A DNA stretch of 64,000 nt from Alentia gelatinosa (lineage: Eukaryota > Annelida > Polychaeta > Phyllodocida > Polynoidae). Location: NCBI GenBank assembly GCA_950022655.1, contig OX465580.1:94010797-94074796 (forward strand), given 5' to 3'. Positions 63,301-64,000 of the stretch are shown piece by piece (position 1 is the first letter of the stretch; every line of letters begins with the position of its first letter). A program made the translations under genes and the position numbers. The notes beneath the pieces are model-generated. The model was not told where the DNA came from and made no database searches. It worked only from the letters and a program-made list of their open reading frames with translations.

Positions 63301-64000
63301 CTGTAGCCTGGCCACATATTCAACCTCCGAGAGAGGGCCAGACTCCGGGTATAAGACTGCGAGGGGGCCGGCCACCTCCCTACCCAGCATCAGGGCATTC
63401 GGAGTCTGGTCCGTGGACCGCTGGACCGAACTCCGATAAGCTGCCATCACCAGAGGTAGATGGAGGTCCCAGTCCCCCTGTGATTCGTCCACCACCGTGG
63501 TCAGGAGGGCCTTGATGGTCCGATTCATCCGTTCCACCAGCCCATCACTCCGGGGGTTAAACGGGCAGGTCCGGGTCTTGGTGATACCCAGTATGCGGAG
63601 GGTCTCCTGAAACACCTTACTCTCAAAATTCCGCCCCTGATCGGAGTGAATCACCAACGGGTAGCCATACCGACAAATAAACTCCGATACTAGCACCCGG
63701 GCGATAACTACCGCCTCCTGAGTGGGGACCGCGAACGCCTCCGACCACCGCGTAAAATAATCCGCGATCACCACTATATACCGGTTGCCCCGTTCCGTGA
63801 CCGGCAGGGGGCCCATCACGTCCAGGGCCACCCTCTCCAATGGGGCTCCGGCCCCAACGTGTCCCATCGGGGCTCGGCGCTTCCGTGGAGGGTCCTTACT
63901 CCGGAGACACGCGGGGCACGAGGCACACCAGTCTATCACGTCAGCCCTATAACCAGGCCAATAATATGCAGCCTGACAGCGTCGTAGTGTCCGCGCGGTC
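60364..64000 (-). CDS. Pol 3' end: integrase fused in frame to zinc-finger extension (partial)
   Basis: The frame is open from the window edge to TGA at 60364-60366. The first residues (RTLRRCQAAYYWPGYRADVI) and WCASCPAC belong to the integrase zinc-binding domain; its histidines are off the edge. Counting from the GTG codon at 63939, the catalytic core has Asp40 (LDVMGPLP), Asp100 (IHSDQGRNFES) and Glu136 (GLVERMNRT), exactly D,D-35-E. FWTGPWTVITRIGGVVYQI near 271-289 and IVHGDLLKP are the C-terminal GPY/F module. The same frame continues from about 310 to 1191. It has an Arg/Gly-rich part, two C2H2 fingers at 742-762 (C-x2-C-x12-H-x3-H) and 772-797 (C-x4-C-x14-H-x4-H), then KGKGKSKGKK and Pro-rich repeats. 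Whether the extension is made as a fusion, by splicing, or from Met733 is unknown. Confidence 0.85.
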   Translation of the reverse strand, partial: TARTLRRCQAAYYWPGYRADVIDWCASCPACLRSKDPPRKRRAPMGHVGAGAPLERVALDVMGPLPVTERGNRYIVVIADYFTRWSEAFAVPTQEAVVIARVLVSEFICRYGYPLVIHSDQGRNFESKVFQETLRILGITKTRTCPFNPRSDGLVERMNRTIKALLTTVVDESQGDWDLHLPLVMAAYRSSVQRSTDQTPNALMLGREVAGPLAVLYPESGPLSEVEYVARLQRRLARSHEYARAHSLGCVRRQARSYDARVAGSQFAEGSEVYFFHPLRKPGRCPKIQQFWTGPWTVITRIGGVVYQIRQGRKTRIVHGDLLKPGPRRPPDTVAPESAPPVGDRVRRLALGGGPGGLPPRPYVGPAVGEAGVPPATEGGSDCRPPPGVDLGRGRRSVGPQDCPRPLTGEQGLRRRTTRCRAMLLGGASGGGNSRALLGSGAQAAVIGRRGAATCRRPLLKTGGGLRGVPLTRIGGWRGHKRLNRASALHATHPSQARGSKGEQPVRSLFPARRALIWSGGGASVEQNSRHFRSNQGGRLHQGEPCGLRTTVLPPGDQRDEVRRPIGEVNHRHTERFGRRHSGKGGHVRGGRRREQQRCSWFPTIGRVTDRRGVGTSECLHSAGSPSTMRSEIARVIRESGGDEGHALERAKSARREMLETTRVSGRSDAAKKIRNRRRNERRWRGGDRWGGSRPRFGAARREATERERGYPRHRAALRTSPRRKPVSPGTRNRDELSRQLFGTPSSPSDCEMGKDSKSYTCAQCEMTFSRRDNMRRHQRCHSARTTPGWSCPAEGCRQVYAKDRKHDLQIHLRGKHPEHRWHTHPADIPSPRMVTLEAGGRVKSKDPPARSKDPPSSVESSLGTPGVVLGEDEELVEAARNLEALCTEEPQAGTSVRRSPRVAARSGESSRARSDLPRPKMKKARTERHPASPTRIVQAKDLPGTEEDPLQGPSWAGGDGPEEVGPLLPELAVVTALNFDKSVVMPPGTPVPLLGTLREDGELFLQASPEGPQAFQRAGLRQANVDRPPSRASSPPAASRTGQATQPGSRPEPPAETAPLRKGKGKSKGKKSAATPPSTPPPPPPPPGPEAARGPTQPPPPPGPEPTQPPPPPGPEAARGPTQPATHRCDGYPEGPVWVPWAPGPNPDRLGRWSTYLQAPELGAGYTAVGGHRDSRVEIVGDGLYRMVTTTATIYRKMPPPVSTHIFPDS
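60610..60775 (-). repeat. Proline-rich coding repeats
   Basis: The long frame repeats PPPPPGPEAARGPTQP and PPPPPGPEPTQP units. In DNA these are alternating GGCCTCCGGGCCAGGCGG-type blocks on the plus strand. Length variation between element copies would be expected here. Confidence 0.8.
61548..61743 (-). other. Two C2H2 zinc fingers within the retroelement frame
   Basis: Finger 1 reads YTCAQCEMTFSRRDNMRRHQ and closes with RCH; finger 2 reads SCPAEGCRQVYAKDRKHDLQ and closes with IHLRGKH. Both have complete zinc ligands. A Met (MGKDSKS) lies nine residues before the first cysteine, so a separate product could start there. C2H2 pairs like this usually bind DNA. They are unlike the CCHC knuckle of gag. 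Confidence 0.85.

Larger units (their letters stand above)
59348..64000 (-). mobile_element. Ty3/gypsy-type LTR retrotransposon (3' part)
   Basis: Read on the minus strand this shows, in order, integrase, a long same-frame extension with two C2H2 zinc fingers, a polypurine tract and a 3' LTR. The 5' part (gag, protease, reverse transcriptase, RNase H, 5' LTR) lies beyond base 64000. It is far richer in G and C than the host genes beside it. The integrase is uninterrupted, which suggests a young copy. It is inserted antisense to FOXRED1, in the intron after exon 6 if the gene continues beyond it. Confidence 0.9.

Noticed and set aside
60382..63515. Many plus-strand open frames opposite the retroelement
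   Set aside because: They are shadows of a GC-rich coding frame on the minus strand, with Pro/Arg/Gly-rich nonsense content.

Overview
This is animal nuclear DNA. It is AT-rich, with short exons bounded by GT/AG signals inside long introns, and with many repeats and DNA-transposon remnants. The protein sequences and the retroelement style suggest a lophotrochozoan, most likely a mollusc, but the species cannot be fixed from the window. Three host genes are supported by reading exons and checking that the splice phases join.

Layout. (1) About 1-39655, plus strand: the 3' part of an endophilin-B gene (SH3GLB family). Eight exons cover the C-terminal half of the BAR domain, a Pro/Ser linker and an SH3 domain. 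Two are in-frame micro-exons (30 and 21 nt) at the position where vertebrate endophilin B1 is known to vary by splicing. The upstream exons were not found and probably lie before base 1. (2) 50305-45723, minus strand: a complete six-exon homologue of human C1orf131 (DUF4602, a nucleolar protein of the small-subunit processome). It lies tail-to-tail with endophilin-B. (3) From 53183, plus strand: FOXRED1, a mitochondrial FAD oxidoreductase for complex I assembly. It is head-to-head with the C1orf131 homologue. Six exons (about 336 residues) are present and the gene continues past the window.

Mobile DNA. A decayed LINE reverse-transcriptase fragment sits in FOXRED1 intron 5. In the intron after exon 6, or at the gene edge, a GC-rich Ty3/gypsy-type LTR retrotransposon runs on the minus strand from about 59348 to beyond 64000. 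It shows a 3' LTR with TATA box and poly(A) signal, a G-rich polypurine tract, and a pol frame with an intact D,D-35-E integrase. The same open frame continues about 880 residues past the integrase through two C2H2 zinc fingers and a proline-rich tail. This is the most unusual feature in the window. Smaller elements include Harbinger-like MITEs with TTA target duplications (492-848, 885-1233, and a tandem cluster at 14067-14980) and a three-copy foldback family with GGGCCC ends (16345-17164, 25873-26555, 43331-44118). There are also several hairpins, short tandem repeats and microsatellites.

The three host genes do not form a pathway. They are housekeeping-type neighbours (membrane remodelling, ribosome biogenesis, respiratory-chain assembly) in a repeat-rich region. 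No tRNA, rRNA or CRISPR was seen.
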